Shown: positions 8,885 through 18,590, counted from the stretch's first letter. The stretch is 51,142 bases of DNA from Pseudomonadota bacterium (GCA_003962985.1 RXKA01000024.1:1-51142); one strand, 5' to 3'. Notes: a model not told the origin generated them from the letters alone. Numbers and translations: made by a program.

Positions 8885-11050
8885 ATGTATGTTTGCAATG
8901 TTCTACTCGATGTACCACTTCGGTTAAGCTACAGCTATCTTAGTCAATCATTTCTACATAGCGGTAGTCGGGTCACCGTTAAATTTCGCAATAAACTACA
9001 TATTGGGTTTATTGCCAGTTGTATAAACGCCAATCACTTTAATGAATACCCTCTGGATAAACTTAGTCCAATTATCGCAGTTAGTGAAAATCAATTTGCT
9101 CTTCCACAACAATTTATGTCCTTAGCAAAATTTACTAGTGATTATTACCATCACCCATTGAGTAGCACTGTTTTCGCTGGAATACCTGCATTATTAAAGA
9201 AACTAGCCGAACCAGTTATCACTGAAAATACAGATAATCATTATTATAAAATTAATCCAGTTAAATTTACCACACGTAGTCCACAGCTCTTAGAATTATA
9301 TAATCAATTGCAGGATATAATCTTTAACGCCACCATCATGCGTAATTATTATGGCAAAAACCCTCGTCAATTAATTAAAAAATGGCTAGCCGACGGTATA
9401 ATAAGTGGATGTCAAGCACCACATCCAGCGACAGAACATCATCCACTAACCTTAAATGATGAACAGCAAATCATCGTAGAACAAATTAGTCAACAATTAA
9501 ATCAATTTAATGCAGGAATATTATATGGGGTGACTGGTAGTGGTAAAACTGAAGTATTTCTACACCTAATTAAGGAACTGTTATTAAAAAATCAGCAAAT
9601 TCTAGTTTTGGTGCCTGAAATTAATCTAACACCCCAATTAGCGGCACGCTTCCAACAGCGCTTTCCATACGCACAAATTAAAATCTTAAATAGTGAGGTT
9701 ACTGATAATCAACGTTTAGAAATCTGGCATTCTGCAACTAATGGTGCTTGTCAAATCATACTCGGTACACGCTTAGCTGTGTTTACACCATTCCAAAATC
9801 TCGGCATAATTATAGTCGATGAAGAACATGATGACTCATTCAAACAGAATGATGGTTTGCGTTACCATGCCCGTGATTTGGCGGTCTGGCGTGCCAAAAC
9901 AATCCATATTCCAATTTTATTAGCTTCAGCAACACCATCTCTTGAGACATTATACAATTATAAGCAGGGAAAATATCAGCTCTATAAGTTAACACGGCGG
10001 GCAAAACCACAATCCTTACTACCAACCGTTGAACTAATCAACCTCCAGCATTATCCAACCAATTATGCGGGAATTAGTACTGTTGCACTAGAAGCATTAC
10101 ACAACTGTTTACATCGCAAAGAAATGGCACTGGTATTTATTAACCGCCGTGGCTATGCTCCAATTATTACCTGTTACGATTGTGGCTGGGTAAGCGAATG
10201 TCGTTATTGCTCCAGTAAAATGGTTTACCACCATAATAAGCAACAGCTAAAATGCCATCATTGTGGTTATCAGACAATTATTCCACCAGCATGTCCCAAG
10301 TGCCATAACCAATATCTGCATACCATTGGGCATGGAACCCAAAAACTAGAAGAATTTCTCCAACAGCATTTCCCAACAGCGAATACCGTTCGGGTGGATC
10401 GGGATACGACCAAAACCAAAAAAGCATGGGAACAATTATATAAGAAAATAGCTGATAATCAAGTAGATATCTTAGTTGGTACGCAAATGCTGGCTAAAGG
10501 ACATGATTTTCCAAACTTAACCTTAGTCATCGGGCTTAATTTAGATAATGCATTATTTAGCTATGATTTTCGCGCGAGTGAAGATATGTTTAAAATGTTA
10601 ACTCAAGTTACGGGACGAGCTGGGCGAGCAGAAAAATCTGGACAGGTATATTTACAGACAAATTATCCAGCACATCCTATTTACCAGTTTATTCAACAAC
10701 ATGACTTTAATGGTTTCATTAACTATATTTTACACGAGCGCCATCAAAATAAGTTACCACCATTTTGTCATCATGTATTAATCAGACTTAGTTCACTCAA
10801 AGAATCAGCACTCAAACAAGGACTACATGATTTACACCATATTAGTAAGGCGATACCCCATCAGCAAATTACATTATTTGCGGCGATTCCCGCGGTAATG
10901 TATAAATTACATAATCGCTATCGTGGACAAATGCTCATTAGCAGCCACAATCGTCAACTCCTTCACCAGTATTTGTCCAGTTTAGAGCAACAACTACATA
11001 CCCTCCAAGGAGTCACCATCGCAATTGATGTTGATCCGCTGGAGGTGTAA
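8885..11050 (+). CDS. priA: Primosomal protein N' (replication restart helicase PriA)
   Basis: 3'-to-5' DNA helicase that recognises stalled forks and reloads the replisome. The N-terminal 3'-DNA-binding domain begins MYVCNVLLDVPL. Walker A is GVTGSGKTEVF, Walker B is the DEEHDDSF box, and the helicase core ends with the GRAGRAEKSG segment. A zinc-binding insertion shows four CxxC-type pairs (CYDC, CRYC, CHHC, CPKC). I use ATG 8885; an in-frame TTG at 8858 would overlap the phosphoesterase and add a tail that the family does not have. The protein of about 721 residues is normal length. Confidence 0.96.
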   Translation: MYVCNVLLDVPLRLSYSYLSQSFLHSGSRVTVKFRNKLHIGFIASCINANHFNEYPLDKLSPIIAVSENQFALPQQFMSLAKFTSDYYHHPLSSTVFAGIPALLKKLAEPVITENTDNHYYKINPVKFTTRSPQLLELYNQLQDIIFNATIMRNYYGKNPRQLIKKWLADGIISGCQAPHPATEHHPLTLNDEQQIIVEQISQQLNQFNAGILYGVTGSGKTEVFLHLIKELLLKNQQILVLVPEINLTPQLAARFQQRFPYAQIKILNSEVTDNQRLEIWHSATNGACQIILGTRLAVFTPFQNLGIIIVDEEHDDSFKQNDGLRYHARDLAVWRAKTIHIPILLASATPSLETLYNYKQGKYQLYKLTRRAKPQSLLPTVELINLQHYPTNYAGISTVALEALHNCLHRKEMALVFINRRGYAPIITCYDCGWVSECRYCSSKMVYHHNKQQLKCHHCGYQTIIPPACPKCHNQYLHTIGHGTQKLEEFLQQHFPTANTVRVDRDTTKTKKAWEQLYKKIADNQVDILVGTQMLAKGHDFPNLTLVIGLNLDNALFSYDFRASEDMFKMLTQVTGRAGRAEKSGQVYLQTNYPAHPIYQFIQQHDFNGFINYILHERHQNKLPPFCHHVLIRLSSLKESALKQGLHDLHHISKAIPHQQITLFAAIPAVMYKLHNRYRGQMLISSHNRQLLHQYLSSLEQQLHTLQGVTIAIDVDPLEV

Positions 11051-11075
11051 GCACTAATAGCTACAGTTATCATTA

Positions 11076-11084
11076 TGGTATAAT
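11076..11084 (+). promoter_or_regulatory. Extended -10 promoter of the MFS gene
   Basis: TGGTATAAT is a perfect extended -10 element 26 bp after the priA stop. No good -35 is visible. Transcription would begin near 11091. This favours the ATG at 11114 over the one at 11099 as start of the transporter. Confidence 0.6.
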
Positions 11085-11113
11085 TTACAACTTAATCAAT
11101 GGACATAAATACA

Positions 11114-12388
11114 ATGACGCAGCAAAATTCTAAGCCAATACTCTGGACAATCTTTCTTACCATTTTTATTGATATGCTAGGGATTGGAATTTTAATCCCA
11201 GTTTTTCCACTTTTGATTGTCCCATCTTCGCCATTTCGAGTAATTCCAGCCACATGGACAACTGGAGAAGGCTTTATCATGTTGGGGTGGCTAATGACGT
11301 GTTTTCCACTAGCACAGTTTCTCTGTGCACCAATTTTGGGGCAATTAGCTGACCGTTATGGGCGCAAAAAGATTTTGGCTCTCTCCATTGCAGGAACCTC
11401 AATCTCATACGCTGTCTTTGCAATCGGAATTATTACCAAAAACTTGCCACTTATGTTTATCTCGCGCGCATTAGATGGTGCCTTTGGAGGAAATGTTTCT
11501 GTTGCCCAAGCGGTGATTGGAGATATTAGCAAGCCACAAGACCGTGCCAAAAATTTTGGACTAATTGGAGTTGCATTTGGATTGGGGTTTATTATCGGTC
11601 CATTTATTGGAGGTAAACTCTCGGATGCTCATAGCGTAAGTTGGTTCAATGCTGCTACCCCATTTTGGTTCGCTGCCATTATTAGCTTCATCAATGTGAT
11701 TTCAGTTCTAAAATTCTTACCCGAGACGCTTAAGGTACGGAGTAATCAACAACTTGACATAACTAAGCCATTAGGGAATATCATTAAAGCATTTACTTCA
11801 AATGGTCTGCAAAGCATAATCCCAAGCACATTCTTCTTTAATGCAGGGTTTACATTTTATACTACATTTTGGGGTGTGGTTTTAGCCGAGCAGTTTAATT
11901 TCAATGTCGGTAGTATTGGGAATTATTTCGCGTACATCGGCATCATGATAGTTCTAGCACAAGGTGTAGTAGTCAGAAGGCTATCAGATAAAATTGCAGA
12001 TTTTACTATTTTAAGGTTTTCGCTGTTCGGTACAGCAATTTGCTTACTCTTTTATTATCTAATCCCGACTAGTCATCCAAATTTAGTCTATGTTTTGCCA
12101 CCATTTATGGCTACTTGTAATGCACTAACCATGTCGTTTTCATCTGCATTAATAACCCGCGTTACACCTGCAAATATGCGTGGTGAAGCGATGGGAATAA
12201 ATTCCAGCACCAATGCGCTTGCACAGGCTATTCCTGCTATTTTAGCAGGCTATATAGCTAGTCATAACGCCCGCTTACCAATCTTGGTTGGTAGCATGTG
12301 CATTTTTATCGGTGGCATGTTATTTTGGCTTATTTTTAAACCACAAGATTATGAAAACAACAATATGACTACTAAAGAGGTAAAATAA
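11114..12388 (+). CDS. MFS transporter, TetA/drug:H+ antiporter-like
   Basis: A 12-helix major facilitator of about 424 residues. The first helix carries FIDMLGIGILIPVFP and the loop between helices 2 and 3 holds motif A (GQLADRYGRKKI). A motif-C-like GFIIGPFIGG is in helix 5. This is the pattern of the 12-TM proton-driven exporters that include TetA, but substrate cannot be deduced. ATG 11099 is an alternative start; I prefer 11114 because a promoter -10 lies at 11079-11084 and GGA precedes 11114. A LysE-type exporter follows after 3 bp. Confidence 0.85.
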   Translation: MTQQNSKPILWTIFLTIFIDMLGIGILIPVFPLLIVPSSPFRVIPATWTTGEGFIMLGWLMTCFPLAQFLCAPILGQLADRYGRKKILALSIAGTSISYAVFAIGIITKNLPLMFISRALDGAFGGNVSVAQAVIGDISKPQDRAKNFGLIGVAFGLGFIIGPFIGGKLSDAHSVSWFNAATPFWFAAIISFINVISVLKFLPETLKVRSNQQLDITKPLGNIIKAFTSNGLQSIIPSTFFFNAGFTFYTTFWGVVLAEQFNFNVGSIGNYFAYIGIMIVLAQGVVVRRLSDKIADFTILRFSLFGTAICLLFYYLIPTSHPNLVYVLPPFMATCNALTMSFSSALITRVTPANMRGEAMGINSSTNALAQAIPAILAGYIASHNARLPILVGSMCIFIGGMLFWLIFKPQDYENNNMTTKEVK

Positions 12389-12391
12389 ATT

Positions 12392-13009
12392 ATGTTAATT
12401 AATACTCCATTAATCATACAAGCATTAATAATTCTGCTCTTCGCCCTGATTTCGCCAGGCCCTGATTTCTTTATGGTATTGCGAAACTCACTTACATTTG
12501 GTAAAAAAGCAGGATTTGCTTCGGCATTAGGGATTGCTACAGGATGCCTATTCTCTTTTACCCTAGTCTTACTGGGTTTAGAAATTTTATTCAAATACCC
12601 TATTATTAAAGCTAGTATGAGTATTTTATGTGGACTTTACCTTATCTATTTGGGATTTCTGAGTCTTTCGAGTAAAGCGCGTCATAAACATGTCAACTAT
12701 AATCAAGAGCAAAGTGCACCATTTAGTGTTTATTTTCGCAACGGTTTACTAACCAATATTTTAAACCCTAAACTCTACACTTTATGTACTGCAATTATGG
12801 CATTTGTCGAACAAAAACATCCATCAGTACTCACCAACATCATCATAGTAATCGGACAAGGCATTATGACATTGATTTGGTTTGTATTTGTTAGTAGAAT
12901 CTTTAGTAGCGCCAAAGTCCAAGATGCTTATTTCAAACGGGAGGTGTGGATTAACCGTTTATTAGGTTTTGTGTTGATTATAGTAGGTAGCAGAGTCATG
13001 TTTGGTTAA
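12392..13009 (+). CDS. LysE/RhtB family amino acid exporter
   Basis: A 205-residue inner-membrane protein with about six hydrophobic segments. It has the family signature SPGPDFFMVLRNS near the N-terminus and the NILNPKLYT motif in the middle. RhtB/LysE proteins export amino acids or their derivatives using the proton gradient. AAAGAGG lies upstream, inside the end of the MFS gene, so the two are probably translated from one mRNA. Substrate is unknown. A second, distinct LysE-family gene lies at 24585. Confidence 0.9.
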   Translation: MLINTPLIIQALIILLFALISPGPDFFMVLRNSLTFGKKAGFASALGIATGCLFSFTLVLLGLEILFKYPIIKASMSILCGLYLIYLGFLSLSSKARHKHVNYNQEQSAPFSVYFRNGLLTNILNPKLYTLCTAIMAFVEQKHPSVLTNIIIVIGQGIMTLIWFVFVSRIFSSAKVQDAYFKREVWINRLLGFVLIIVGSRVMFG

Positions 13010-13046
13010 ACATTACATTTTTAAAGTAAAAACAACAATAAAATAG

Positions 13047-13075
13047 TTGAAAATCCTTAGTAAAGGCTGTATAAT
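13047..13075 (+). promoter_or_regulatory. Sigma-70 promoter of the Nif3-like gene
   Basis: TTGAAA at 13047-13052 and TATAAT at 13070-13075 are separated by exactly 17 bp, near consensus. They lie 41 bp before the Nif3-like start codon. The gene therefore has its own promoter although it follows the exporter on the same strand. Confidence 0.8.
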
Positions 13076-13115
13076 CGGCAGGATACTATTACAAAATAAT
13101 AATTGAGTTTAACCT

Positions 13116-13859
13116 ATGTTACGTGATGATCTTTGTAAATACTTAAATAATCTATTACAACCAAGCAATTATAGAGACTATTGTCCTAATGGCTTGCAAA
13201 TAGAAGGTAAGCATCTCGTTCAAAAAGTCGCATGTGGTGTGTCACTAAATCAAACATTAATTGATTATGCAATTGCAAATTCAGTTGATACGATAGTAGT
13301 CCATCATGGTATTTTCTGGAACAAATCGTCATACCCAATCGTAGGTATAAAACATAAGCGGATATCGGCATTAATTAAACATGACATCAACCTAATTGCG
13401 TATCATTTACCGTTAGACTGTCATCCTAGCTTAGGCAATAATGCACAATTAGCGCAATTATTACAATTAAATATTGAGGGACAGACGGGAGACCAAAACC
13501 TAATTTGGTATGGTACTTTAGCACAACAAACAAAAGCTATTGAGTTTCAAAAGTTTTACAATGAGAAAACTGAGCATCAATCACTATTGCAAGGCAATCA
13601 TGATCAAATTATTAATCGTATTGCGTGGTGTACTGGTGGTGCTGATAGTTTATTTGAAAAAGCTATCGCATTGGGTGTAGATTGCTTTATCAGCGGAGAA
13701 ATTAGCGAACCAATTAAATCTTTAGCAGAGGAAAGTGGTGTCGCTTATTTAGCTGGTGGTCATTATGTTACTGAACGTTATGGAATAAAGGCGCTATGTA
13801 ACCACCTACAAGAAATTGGGATAAATAGTCAGTTTGTTGAAATTTATAATCAAGTATAA
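13116..13859 (+). CDS. Nif3-like dinuclear metal centre protein (YbgI family)
   Basis: A 247-residue member of the NIF3/YbgI family, annotated in some organisms as GTP cyclohydrolase I type 2. Metal-binding motifs are visible: VVHHGIFW, AYHLPLDCH and the late GGHYVTERYG with the conserved His and Glu. These proteins form hexameric toroids with a dinuclear metal site; the physiological substrate is unsettled. Length is standard for the short, YbgI-like form without the insertion domain. Confidence 0.9.
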   Translation: MLRDDLCKYLNNLLQPSNYRDYCPNGLQIEGKHLVQKVACGVSLNQTLIDYAIANSVDTIVVHHGIFWNKSSYPIVGIKHKRISALIKHDINLIAYHLPLDCHPSLGNNAQLAQLLQLNIEGQTGDQNLIWYGTLAQQTKAIEFQKFYNEKTEHQSLLQGNHDQIINRIAWCTGGADSLFEKAIALGVDCFISGEISEPIKSLAEESGVAYLAGGHYVTERYGIKALCNHLQEIGINSQFVEIYNQV

Positions 13860-13928
13860 AAATAAAATCAATTACTTGCTCTAATAATATTATTGATATA
13901 TTGAAATAAATGGGGAGATATTTTTTTT

Positions 13929-14936
13929 ATGCAATCCAAGCCCTCACATAAAACTATTCGTGATATCGCAGAATTAGCTGGTGTTTCTCTAATGACTGTG
14001 TCGCGTGTAATCAATAATAGTCCATTAGTTCGCGAAAGTACACGTGAAAAAGTAATGGCAATTATTGAAGAACAAAAATTTAAAGTTAATATTACCGCAC
14101 GCAGTTTGGTGTCACAAAAAACTTATACCATTGGTGTATTCTTCTCAACCATTGAGCATAAGGTTTCTGATAGTTTTACCATGCAATGTTTACGCGAGAT
14201 TTATAATACCTTAGCCCCTGGCTATAATATGGTGGTAAAAGACTTTTCTCAAGGCTTATATGAATACAATCCTTCGCGTACAGATGGTATAATTTTCATC
14301 AGTATGCAAGAATCTGATGATGAATTCATTAGCCTGATTCAGCAAGAAAACCCAAAGATCGTAGTAATTAATCGGCGGACAAGTATTCCTAATATCATCA
14401 ATATTACTATTGATGAAGAAGCGGGCGCTAAAGCAGCGGTTGAGTTGCTGATACGAAAAGGTTATAAGAATATTGGTTTGATTAATGGACAACCTAATAT
14501 ACAAGCTAATATTGATCGTGCCAATGGTTATTATCAAGCACTTCAAGAGGCAAGACTGCCTGTAAATGCCGCTCGGATTTATAATGGTTCATTTAACTTT
14601 GAAGGTGGTTATCTAATGATGACTCGCTTGTTACAAAACACACCAGATGTTGATGCCGTATTCTGTGCTAATGATGAAATAGCGGTTGGAGCATTAAAAG
14701 CACTCGAAGAGCGTGGACTAAAAGGAAAAATAGCTATTGTTGGATTCAATGATAGCGAGATTGGACGTTATACTACACCACCACTTACCACTGTTCATAA
14801 GCCAGTTGATGAAATGGCAAGACAAGGTTGTAAAGCGTTGTTTGATCTTATCAATGGTAAGGAACACTCCGAGTTACGTCATGTTCTACCAACCGAATTA
14901 GTGATTCGCAAGTCAGCTACTAAAAAAATTGATTAA
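13929..14936 (+). CDS. LacI family transcriptional regulator
   Basis: A 335-residue repressor-type protein. An N-terminal helix-turn-helix (RDIAELAGVSLMTVSRVIN) is followed by the LacI hinge and a periplasmic-binding-protein-like effector domain (YTIGVFF, VDAVFCANDEIAVGAL, GFNDSEIGRY, TTVHKPVDEMA). The effector is probably a sugar or nucleoside. GGGGAGAT ten bp upstream is a strong ribosome binding site. A 12-bp palindrome (AATAATATTATT, 13883-13894) in the leader is a weak candidate operator. No sugar catabolic operon is adjacent, so the target is not evident. Confidence 0.93.
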   Translation: MQSKPSHKTIRDIAELAGVSLMTVSRVINNSPLVRESTREKVMAIIEEQKFKVNITARSLVSQKTYTIGVFFSTIEHKVSDSFTMQCLREIYNTLAPGYNMVVKDFSQGLYEYNPSRTDGIIFISMQESDDEFISLIQQENPKIVVINRRTSIPNIINITIDEEAGAKAAVELLIRKGYKNIGLINGQPNIQANIDRANGYYQALQEARLPVNAARIYNGSFNFEGGYLMMTRLLQNTPDVDAVFCANDEIAVGALKALEERGLKGKIAIVGFNDSEIGRYTTPPLTTVHKPVDEMARQGCKALFDLINGKEHSELRHVLPTELVIRKSATKKID

Positions 14937-14949
14937 TCGATTTAATCCA

Positions 14950-14981
14950 CAGATAGGTGTGACAAAAATCATACCTATCTG
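14950..14981. terminator. Strong hairpin between convergent genes
   Basis: Two 13-base arms (CAGATAGGTGTGA and TCATACCTATCTG) pair with one wobble around a 6-nt loop, just after the LacI gene and before the stop of the oppositely oriented isochorismatase-like gene. There is no clear U-run, so termination is inferred from structure and position. Confidence 0.6.
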
Positions 14982-14993
14982 GAATTAACTTAC

Positions 14994-15560
14994 TTAATTT
15001 ACTATCCCATCACTGGTTTCAATTGACGCAAAATTACGCAACATTTCTAATGATATATCATGAAATGTTTTACTGCGTCCAGCACAACAATCGCCAATTA
15101 CATGGGGTTTATAGCCACGATCATGTGCATCACGGGTACAAGACTGGATTGCAATTTCAGTTGCGACCCCAGTTATATACAAATCATTAATGTGATATTT
15201 ACGTAGTACGTGCTCCAAATTTGTCCCATGAAACGGATTTACCGCATTTTTGGTAATAATTAGTTCACCTGCTTGGTAATTAAGCTCAGACAAAATGGCG
15301 CTTCCCCAAGTATTACGCTGGAGCTTCTGATTAATTTTTGCTGGAGTGAAAATTGGTGAATCCAATGCCTCTTTATATTCAGGATCAAATGCCACTACTA
15401 TCCAAATAATTAACCAGTTTTCTTTACGTGCATGAACTAATAATTTATTCACGCGCTCAATAATATTATTCTCCGCAATCATAACCGCACAACCATGCGG
15501 ATTTACTTGTGGGTTACAAATATCATTAATGTAATCAATTAAAAGTAATGCCTTATTCAT
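14994..15560 (-). CDS. Isochorismatase-like hydrolase lacking the usual cysteine
   Basis: A protein of about 188 residues with the isochorismatase/cysteine-hydrolase fold. The first catalytic Asp is in LLIDYINDI and the Lys in IITKNAVNPFHGT. The third motif reads TGVATEIAIQSCTRDA; the position that is Cys in nicotinamidases and N-carbamoyl hydrolases (VATEICV-type) is Ala here. EntB-type isochorismatases also lack this Cys, so it may act by a different mechanism or on a vinyl ether. I start at ATG 15560, preceded by GGATC, rather than the in-frame TTG at 15581. The true substrate is unknown. Confidence 0.85.
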   Translation of the reverse strand: MNKALLLIDYINDICNPQVNPHGCAVMIAENNIIERVNKLLVHARKENWLIIWIVVAFDPEYKEALDSPIFTPAKINQKLQRNTWGSAILSELNYQAGELIITKNAVNPFHGTNLEHVLRKYHINDLYITGVATEIAIQSCTRDAHDRGYKPHVIGDCCAGRSKTFHDISLEMLRNFASIETSDGIVN

Positions 15561-15656
15561 AATGTGATCCTTTATTATCAATACAATTACTCATACGATA
15601 TTCTAACACTTGTAGTACAAATCAGATAAAATTCCTTCTTTAGCGGTGGAGAATAT

Positions 15657-17459
15657 ATGTTACAACTCAAAAACCTAACTTTGGCTTATGGACCCAAGAT
15701 ACTAATTCAAGATACAACCTTACAACTATATAAAGGGCAACACGTTGGATTGGTTGGAAAAAATGGCTGTGGGAAAACCTCATTATTTAAATTAATTTTA
15801 GGGCAAAACCATCCTGAAAAAGGCGACTTTGAATTACCTAAAAATACTCTCATAAGTTATATTGAACAGGAAATTACTGCTGTTGAAACTCCACTTATTG
15901 AATATGTATTATCTGCACACCATATCTATAGTGAAGGTCATACCGACTTACCCGCATATTATCAATTACAACCAAATGCTGAAAAACTGTTGGTGAATTT
16001 AGGTTTTCAAAATCATGAACTAGAAAAGCCTCTTAAAGAGTTTTCAGGCGGCTGGCAGATGCGCGCTAATTTAGCTAAAGCATTATTCTGTCCAAGCGAC
16101 TTACTCCTTCTTGATGAGCCCACCAATCATTTGGATATTGAAACGGTAATGTGGTTGGAATTATGGCTAAAAAGCTATCAAGGACTAGCATTAATAATCT
16201 CACATGATCGTGAGTTCTTGGATAACGTCACATCTCATACTGTGCATATTATTAATCAGCAAGCAACTCTTTATTCTGGTAACTATACAAATTTTGAACA
16301 TACCAGAGCTGAACAATTAGAGCAACAACATAAAGTTGAAGAACGAACTAAAGCAAAAATTGCACATTTACAATCCTTTGTCGACCGCTTCAAAGCCAAA
16401 GCCACCAAAGCAAAACAGGCACAAAGCCGCATGAAAATGATTGAAAAATTACAATTCTCTCCAACCATGTTTAGTGATCATAATTATTCGATTGAATTCT
16501 TTACCCCAGAAGTCACACCCAATTTGTTAGTTACCATCATTGATGGTAAAATTGGTTATCCAGATAAAGAATTAATTAACGATGTAAAACTACAAATATT
16601 TGCCCATGATAGAATCGGATTATTAGGTAAAAATGGGCGGGGTAAAACTAGTCTTATAAAAGCAATAATAGACAATAGCAGTCTACTATCTGGTAGTGTT
16701 GAAATGAGCCAAAAGATAAAAATCGGCTACTTTGCACAACAGACCATTGATATGCTTGATGATAATGAAACACCATTTCATCTAATTCATAATACCGATA
16801 AAAAAATGACACATCAGGAGATTTATAATTATCTAGGACGATTTGGTTTTGCGTCAGATGTTTCACAAAACACTGTTGTCAATTTCTCAGGTGGTGAAAA
16901 GGCGCGTTTAATATTAGCTGCTATCATATTAACTAAACCCAATATTTTGTTTCTTGATGAGCCAACCAACCACCTAGATATGACAATGCGTGAGGAATTA
17001 GCAACGGCATTACAAGACTTTGATGGTGCTGTAATTTTGGTTTCGCATGATAAGTTTCTCTTACAAAGTGTAGTCGATGACTTCTACCTCGTAGATAAAC
17101 AACAATTAACCCACTTCTCTGGATCATTAGATGATTATCACGAATATCTATTACAAGAGGATAATGAAACCAATAAGAAAGTAAGTAAACCATCACAAAC
17201 GGAAGTAAAGAAAGCAGATGTTGCAAATGTTTTTAAGCAAGCAACGCAATTGAAGCATAGAATAGCTCAAGCCGAAAAAGAATTAGCAAGTTTAAATAAG
17301 AAGCTAGATAAGCTTAATCAAGATTTAGGTCTTGCCAATTCAACAAATGACTTTGTCAAACTTGGACAAATTGATCAAGCAATACAAGAAACTAAAGCAT
17401 TAATTGAGGTGCAAGAAGAACAGTGGTTGGAATATAGCGAAGAATTAAGCAATTTATAG
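15657..17459 (+). CDS. ABC-F family ATPase, YheS-like
   Basis: A soluble 600-residue protein with two ATP-binding cassettes and no membrane domain, the ABC-F plan of ribosome-associated translation factors. Walker A motifs are GKNGCGKTS and GKNGRGKTS. Signature motifs are FSGGWQMR and FSGGEKAR, and both Walker B regions read LDEPTNHLD. The first signature with GGW is typical of YheS. A basic P-site-tRNA-interaction-type linker lies between the cassettes, and a C-terminal coiled coil covers about the last 80 residues. GGAGAAT upstream is the ribosome binding site. Confidence 0.93.
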   Translation: MLQLKNLTLAYGPKILIQDTTLQLYKGQHVGLVGKNGCGKTSLFKLILGQNHPEKGDFELPKNTLISYIEQEITAVETPLIEYVLSAHHIYSEGHTDLPAYYQLQPNAEKLLVNLGFQNHELEKPLKEFSGGWQMRANLAKALFCPSDLLLLDEPTNHLDIETVMWLELWLKSYQGLALIISHDREFLDNVTSHTVHIINQQATLYSGNYTNFEHTRAEQLEQQHKVEERTKAKIAHLQSFVDRFKAKATKAKQAQSRMKMIEKLQFSPTMFSDHNYSIEFFTPEVTPNLLVTIIDGKIGYPDKELINDVKLQIFAHDRIGLLGKNGRGKTSLIKAIIDNSSLLSGSVEMSQKIKIGYFAQQTIDMLDDNETPFHLIHNTDKKMTHQEIYNYLGRFGFASDVSQNTVVNFSGGEKARLILAAIILTKPNILFLDEPTNHLDMTMREELATALQDFDGAVILVSHDKFLLQSVVDDFYLVDKQQLTHFSGSLDDYHEYLLQEDNETNKKVSKPSQTEVKKADVANVFKQATQLKHRIAQAEKELASLNKKLDKLNQDLGLANSTNDFVKLGQIDQAIQETKALIEVQEEQWLEYSEELSNL

Positions 17460-17464
17460 CGTAA

Positions 17465-17501
17465 GGATGGCACAGCATTATCCCAATGCCGTGACGCATC
17501 C
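17465..17501. terminator. Imperfect hairpin between convergent genes
   Basis: GGATG-CAC-GCATT on the left pairs with AATGC-GTG-CATCC on the right, interrupted by small mismatches. It sits in the 43-bp gap between the ABC-F and bestrophin stop codons. There is no long U-run, so it is only a probable bidirectional terminator. Confidence 0.5.
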
Positions 17502-17502
17502 A

Positions 17503-18390
17503 CTAAATAATGTATTCTCCGTTCAGCGGAGGGAAAGGTTCTGGTACATTCTTCTCATTTAAAGCATGAACTAAATTTATTTCAATCCGACGCGAAATAG
17601 ATAAGATGGGAACTGTCATTGCCCCCTTTTCAAATGGATTCATTAGTTCTAATCCATTAAGATGAATCACGTTGAATACAAATCCCATTAACCACCCTAA
17701 TAAAATGGATGGCGACCCAACCGCATGAGAGGTTGAAAGAGTAATCAATGCGATGAATAGCCACAGTGATAAATAGGTGAAATGAAGATATGTCACAGGA
17801 AATGGCGTACCGTTAATCCGTTCAGATTTACCCAATCCATCACAAAAATTTTGCAATAGTTGATTCAAACCCGCAAAGGCAAAGTCATTTATTTTACCCG
17901 TGGTATGTAGCATCGCCAAATCATGTGCCTGTAAATTTAATAATGCATTTGGTAAGTGCTCATTAGGATTTAAAAGTTTAAGATCTTCTGCTGATAAGTA
18001 TTGCATATATAGTTTGTCCTCACTATCACTACGCAATGATGCAACTGTTGCATACAAAAATGCAATATGACGGTAAATCATACGCTTATTTAATAACGAA
18101 TCTGGGCTATATGCCAATAAACTGCGTGCCCACGAACGAGAATCATTAACTAAACCACCCCAAATTATTCGCGCTTCCCACCAGCGACCATATGCTTGAT
18201 TGTTATTAAAACCGATGAAGAACGCAATCGCAGTACCCATCAATGCTGGAAATGCAATTGGCAACGAAAAGCCTGTAAATACGTATGAATCCAAAATATA
18301 TACCAAAGTACAGAATGCAATCATTGCCAAATCAACTTTCCAAGTAATAGCAATAATTTGATGCAAACTTAATTTTTTATTTATTAACAT
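17503..18390 (-). CDS. Bestrophin family membrane protein
   Basis: A 295-residue protein of the bestrophin/UPF0187 (YneE-like) family. It has four main hydrophobic stretches and the motif YGRWWEARIIWGGLVNDSR near residue 68, typical of bacterial bestrophins. Near the C-terminus is the NPFEKGAMTVP segment that resembles the family's NPFG...D region. Bacterial homologues form pentameric ion channels, in KpBest cation-selective. The ion carried here is unknown. Confidence 0.88.
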   Translation of the reverse strand: MLINKKLSLHQIIAITWKVDLAMIAFCTLVYILDSYVFTGFSLPIAFPALMGTAIAFFIGFNNNQAYGRWWEARIIWGGLVNDSRSWARSLLAYSPDSLLNKRMIYRHIAFLYATVASLRSDSEDKLYMQYLSAEDLKLLNPNEHLPNALLNLQAHDLAMLHTTGKINDFAFAGLNQLLQNFCDGLGKSERINGTPFPVTYLHFTYLSLWLFIALITLSTSHAVGSPSILLGWLMGFVFNVIHLNGLELMNPFEKGAMTVPILSISRRIEINLVHALNEKNVPEPFPPLNGEYII

Positions 18391-18560
18391 TAATATTCCC
18401 TATTATTACACCAATAGATTGATATTATATAGCAATATGTATCATTTAAACTAAATAAGTCTTGAATAGACAAAATTAATTGTTGATTACAATTAATCTT
18501 TAGACATCATAATCCTGATAATCACAGCAAAAGAAAATATAGTTATCATGCTATAAGTAT

Positions 18561-18580
18561 GTCTAGTCGAAAAACTAGAC
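18561..18580. terminator. Hairpin downstream of glpQ
   Basis: GTCTAGT and ACTAGAC form a perfect 7-bp stem around CGAAAA, 10 bp beyond the glpQ stop codon. No U-run follows on the minus strand. It may be a weak terminator or an mRNA 3'-end stabiliser. Confidence 0.45.
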
Positions 18581-18590
18581 CTACTCGTAA

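Noticed and set aside
13883..13894. Palindrome AATAATATTATT as a firm LacI operator
   Set aside because: Pure AT palindromes of this size are expected by chance in such AT-rich DNA, and it lacks the central CG usual in LacI-family operators.
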